Of a DNA stretch of 64,000 nt, positions 61,139 to 64,000 are shown piece after piece. The stretch is from positions 25,988 to 89,987 of the forward strand of contig JACBFI010000011.1 in NCBI GenBank assembly GCA_013391385.1. Reading direction: 5' to 3'. Source of the DNA: Sediminibacterium sp. Gen4. Its GTDB lineage: Bacteria > Bacteroidota > Bacteroidia > Chitinophagales > Chitinophagaceae. Position 1 is the stretch's first letter, and each line of letters starts with the position of its first letter. Under the pieces are notes generated by a model, which did not search any database, was not told where the DNA came from, and was given only the letters and a program-made list of their open reading frames with translations. Position numbers and translations under genes: made by a program.

Positions 61139-62566
61139 CTAAAACTCTCTTCTGGTCTGTAAATATAAGCCATTGCGACCCAGTTGGTTAAAGCTGTATT
61201 CAATTTTAAATAGAAAATCATAGATCGATACAATATCCAGCCCTAGTCCCCAGGTCCGTAACAATGTATTGTTCAAGGTATTAGAGGCAACGGGATTGAT
61301 ATGGTGTCCATAACCCAGGTCTCCATACGCTTTTAGAAAAAAGCGAATAGGTATTTTGTCATGTGTTTTACTGGGAAAAGGGTTACGCAGAATAAAACCG
61401 AATACCTGTTTGTGTAAAGTAGTTTTGAATATCCCCCCTGCGATACCATCAATTACATTGTACTCCAATCCACGCATTTGATTCAATCCATAACCCAATA
61501 ATCGCTGATTAAAAAACACATCATTTCTGGGAAGTTTTACAATGCCGATACCCTCTAAATGCAAAAAAGAATTCTTTGATAAAGGATGCGCATAAATGGC
61601 GCGAACACTGGTTTGCCAGAGATTAGATTCTTTTGTTAGACCACGTTTATACAAATTGGCTTCTAATTGAAATCCTTTAGAGGGATAGGGAATATAGTCT
61701 ACATTATAATACTTGTATTGATAATTGAAATCAATGTATCGGAATCTTGTAGTGTTGCCGGGAAAATAATTCGGATTGAGTTGAAGAATGGTGTCTGATA
61801 ACTGCTCATCATTATAAGAAACTTTGAAATAATGACGATTACGAACATCCGGGCGATAAGAATAAGTGAAGTCAACTTTCGTAAACTTTCTTGCTACAGA
61901 TTCTTGTCTGTTGAATAGTTGCTTATTATCTGCTGTTCCATAATTCAACTCTTTTTGAGTAGCACGTATAAACCCGATATTAAATCCTTTGGTTAGCTTT
62001 TTATCAATAAAAGGAATATCATATCGGATGGTAAATTGTTGTGTGTACCCATTGATCAACCAGATATTCAGGTTATCATTTCTACCGGTTGTATTATTCT
62101 GTATGAATTTAATTCCATAATTCACCCGGTCTAAACTTCGCTTTTGATCAACCCACCATTGGTTAAAGTTTCTGTCCACCAGCCTGAAGTAAGGAGTCGG
62201 AAAAAAATACCAGCGCTCTTTCAAATCAACATTGATGATGAGTACATTTCCTTTTTTTGCCGCCACATATACATTCACATCTACAAACAATAAAGTATTC
62301 ATGATTTGTTGACGTGCCAGTTCCAATAGTTTATCTAGCTCACTGTCTGCAATCCGTTCTCCTTTTTTGAAGGGTATTTCACGAAAAATAATAAAGTCGC
62401 GGGTCTTTTTATTGCCGTATAATTTGATATCCCCCACCAAATGATAGAGGTTTTTTGAAGCAACTAGCTCTGAAAGACTTCTTTCAGTTGAAACTGTCGT
62501 ATCCTGATTCTGAGCCAATAGCGAGCCTGTTAGCAGTACTAAAAAATAAAAGAAAAATATTCTCAT
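61139..62566 (-). CDS. BamA/TamA-like outer-membrane protein with short POTRA region
   Basis: The 475-residue protein has a signal peptide (ending GSLLAQ). One or two POTRA-like units follow (LVGDIKLYGNKKTRDFIIFR, then VNVYVAAKKGNVLIINVDLK, about 40-125), then an Omp85-type barrel (about 140-475) with LEANLYKRGLTKESNLWQTS and FLKAYGDLGYGHHINPVASN. It ends in REF with a terminal aromatic. It is a short relative of BamA; such proteins serve in secretion or lipid transport, but the client is unknown. It is the first gene of the minus-strand envelope run. Confidence 0.85.
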   Translation of the reverse strand: MRIFFFYFLVLLTGSLLAQNQDTTVSTERSLSELVASKNLYHLVGDIKLYGNKKTRDFIIFREIPFKKGERIADSELDKLLELARQQIMNTLLFVDVNVYVAAKKGNVLIINVDLKERWYFFPTPYFRLVDRNFNQWWVDQKRSLDRVNYGIKFIQNNTTGRNDNLNIWLINGYTQQFTIRYDIPFIDKKLTKGFNIGFIRATQKELNYGTADNKQLFNRQESVARKFTKVDFTYSYRPDVRNRHYFKVSYNDEQLSDTILQLNPNYFPGNTTRFRYIDFNYQYKYYNVDYIPYPSKGFQLEANLYKRGLTKESNLWQTSVRAIYAHPLSKNSFLHLEGIGIVKLPRNDVFFNQRLLGYGLNQMRGLEYNVIDGIAGGIFKTTLHKQVFGFILRNPFPSKTHDKIPIRFFLKAYGDLGYGHHINPVASNTLNNTLLRTWGLGLDIVSIYDFLFKIEYSFNQLGRNGLYLQTRREF

Positions 62567-62937
62567 GCGCTTTACCCAGTTATTACAATCAGAATTTGTA
62601 AAAATAGGGGGTTACAATGTGATACAGATAAATGCAAGAAAAGTCTATTACTACTATGTCTGTTTTGAGAGAATTTCCTCTAAATATTAAAAAAGCTATT
62701 ATTTTTTTTGTGAATATAAAATAGTTGATATATATAACCACAATGGTTATTCTCCCCCCCCAAAAAAAAATACAAAAAGCAATTAGGTATTTACTATTAG
62801 GATAGCACGACCTAAAGGATATTATGTATTACTAATCTTTTAGAAAAAGACATAGGATCTTAATTCTCATGTAAGAGAAAAGTTTTATTCAATACATGGA
62901 AAGAAATACTAACTATTCATAACCAAAACCAATCATT
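62567..62937. promoter_or_regulatory. 371-nt AT-rich divergent intergenic region with homopolymers
   Basis: There is no open frame of note. It contains the inverted repeat ATAACCA-CAA-TGGTTAT (62734-62750) directly followed by eight C and then nine A (62754-62770). Both flanking genes start facing away, so this is a promoter region. No clean TAnnTTTG is seen close to the starts. Confidence 0.45.
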
Positions 62938-63747
62938 ATGAAAAAGAAAAATTGTAGCGTTTTGCTAATGGTTTTTACTACGTTATTCACTGGTCTAATT
63001 ATCTCTGGTTGTAAGAAAACTCAGGAACTTAAAGACCCTGTTGAATTTTATACAAAAAAATTACTGAAAGACACCTCATTTGCAAATTTTTACTTTAAGG
63101 TTGGGATGCAATTGATTAAAGCTAATAAAGAGGGGATTTCTGAAAAATTAAAAAAAATTTCCTCACACCCATTAAGTATTCAAACAAATGAATTTTCATC
63201 ACTGCCAATCAGGAGAAATACAGACGAGGATTATACTACAGAATCAGAAATGGTATATGATTATACTGCTACATACCTCACTAATGGAGTTTTTTTCTAC
63301 GCAGAAAACCCAGATTTTTTTGACTTAACGCAAGAACAGCAAAATCAAGTACTCAATAACATAAATGACCATCTTTCAGATCCAACTTACTATGAAAATA
63401 ATCTTGATGATCCATTAGTAGCATACAGGTATATGCTGCTTAACGAAAGTGGAGGTGGAAGAAGTTTTGACCCAAACATGAAGTCTACCGATCCTTCAAT
63501 TATCATTAAAAGTAATTCTTTAACTTGGGGTGGTATAGCAGGCTGTATTACAATTGCAATAGGAGCAATTATATATGAATATGGTGGACTAATAAGAGAT
63601 ATTTATAACGCATTTGCTGGAACACAAACACTAATGTGGGGAATGGTATATCAGGTCGCAAAAAGTGTAGTGAGAAATGTTGTTCCATGGTATAAAGTAC
63701 TTGGTACAACTGTAGCTTTTGTTGGGTGTTTAGTCACGCTTGCTTAA
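62938..63747 (+). CDS. Lipoprotein of unknown function with hydrophobic C-terminal tail
   Basis: The 269-residue protein has a lipobox signal (GLIISGC, Cys about 25) and a polar helical body (about 30-190, with FDLTQEQQNQVLNNINDHLS). The C-terminal 75 residues are glycine-rich and hydrophobic: GGIAGCITIAIGAIIYEYGG, LIRDIYNAFAGTQTLMWG, VLGTTVAFVGCLVTLA. The tail looks like membrane-active or membrane-spanning hairpins and contains two cysteines. I do not recognise a named family. It is followed 13 nt later by a small membrane protein. The sequence is more AT-rich than the preceding envelope operon. Confidence 0.65.
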   Translation: MKKKNCSVLLMVFTTLFTGLIISGCKKTQELKDPVEFYTKKLLKDTSFANFYFKVGMQLIKANKEGISEKLKKISSHPLSIQTNEFSSLPIRRNTDEDYTTESEMVYDYTATYLTNGVFFYAENPDFFDLTQEQQNQVLNNINDHLSDPTYYENNLDDPLVAYRYMLLNESGGGRSFDPNMKSTDPSIIIKSNSLTWGGIAGCITIAIGAIIYEYGGLIRDIYNAFAGTQTLMWGMVYQVAKSVVRNVVPWYKVLGTTVAFVGCLVTLA

Positions 63748-63760
63748 ATAAAAGTAAATT

Positions 63761-63982
63761 ATGAAAAGAAAACATCTTGACGCAACACTTACTATAGGCA
63801 CTGTAATTGTGTTTCTTTTTTTTATTACAAGTGATAATGTATGGATTTTTTTATCTAGTTTTTTCATAATACTAATAAGAGCAGGATGGCTGCTTACAAA
63901 AATACCCGTACAAAATATCAATCCAGAAATAGCGAATGAGACTATGAGCCTGTTTAAAATTTATTCAATAAAAGTTTTATAG
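63761..63982 (+). CDS. Small membrane protein of unknown function (73 aa)
   Basis: The protein has two hydrophobic helices (about 9-23, TIGTVIVFLFFITS, and 27-46, VWIFLSSFFIILIRAGWLLT) and a short polar tail. It begins 13 nt after the lipoprotein gene and is probably translated from the same message. Pairing of a protein with a hydrophobic tail and a small membrane protein is compatible with an effector-immunity or channel pair, but nothing in the sequence proves it. The window ends 18 nt after its stop. Confidence 0.55.
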   Translation: MKRKHLDATLTIGTVIVFLFFITSDNVWIFLSSFFIILIRAGWLLTKIPVQNINPEIANETMSLFKIYSIKVL

Positions 63983-64000
63983 CAGAAAGTTTAGTCATTT

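Overview
The window looks like the chromosome of a Bacteroidota bacterium, most likely family Chitinophagaceae. It is AT-rich, its genes lack Shine-Dalgarno sites, and several starts are preceded by the Bacteroidota -7 element TAnnTTTG. It carries lineage-typical genes such as ribosomal protein THX, DUF4286, DUF5777, DUF6089, tandem OmpH/Skp genes beside bamA, and a methionine synthase split into two proteins. I found no rRNA, tRNA, CRISPR array, integrase or transposase. No species call is made.

Layout. 0-12.3 kb: a partial SRPBCC gene, a UvrD-type helicase fused to a Fe-S nuclease, an Ig-like lipoprotein, recR, a YceI/DUF5777 pair and split metH. 12.4-22.7 kb: a minus-strand cluster for making and exporting small cysteine-rich peptides (two GG-leader precursors, a C39-peptidase ABC exporter, an HlyD adaptor, two TlpA-like thioredoxins and a VKOR-thioredoxin fusion), next to a divergent LuxR-type response regulator. 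22.8-28.7 kb: LOG protein, exonuclease III, HU, THX, a class V aminotransferase-like protein and small unknowns. 28.7-35.4 kb: a surface-glycan group (four glycosyltransferases, an FkbM methyltransferase, an O-antigen ligase/polymerase-like protein) interrupted by meaB. 35.5-39.3 kb: LON-domain protein, coaX, an outer-membrane protein and lptC. 39.5-49.3 kb: a redox sugar-catabolic locus (GMC oxidoreductase with its Tat small subunit, cytochrome c, DUF1080 3-keto-glycoside hydrolase, two Gfo/Idh/MocA oxidoreductases, three TIM-barrel isomerases). 49.4-54.1 kb: tadA, superoxide dismutase, yidD-rnpA-rpmH and murI. 54.2-62.6 kb: a minus-strand envelope operon (BamA-like, nadK, DUF6089, uppS, bamA, two Skp). 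62.9-64 kb: an unknown lipoprotein and a small membrane protein.

The most unusual part is the peptide cluster. It shows traces of repeated duplication and decay. The 3' end of a lost VKOR gene lies between the two precursor modules. An internally deleted VKOR relic with its duplicated promoter region lies beyond the HlyD gene. The two precursor genes share a 5' leader with three hairpins whose stems carry compensatory base changes, which points to a selected RNA element. Each precursor is also followed by a stem-loop that could make the peptide message more abundant than the downstream thioredoxin message.

A second window-wide feature is a set of intergenic inverted repeats. Each is built from short near-tandem words (GCTACAAG, AAAAGTGAAAAGTC, CTAGTAC, GGAATAAG and others). 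The architecture is the same at about fifteen loci but the word family changes. They sit directly after stop codons and probably act as terminators, though how they arise is unexplained.
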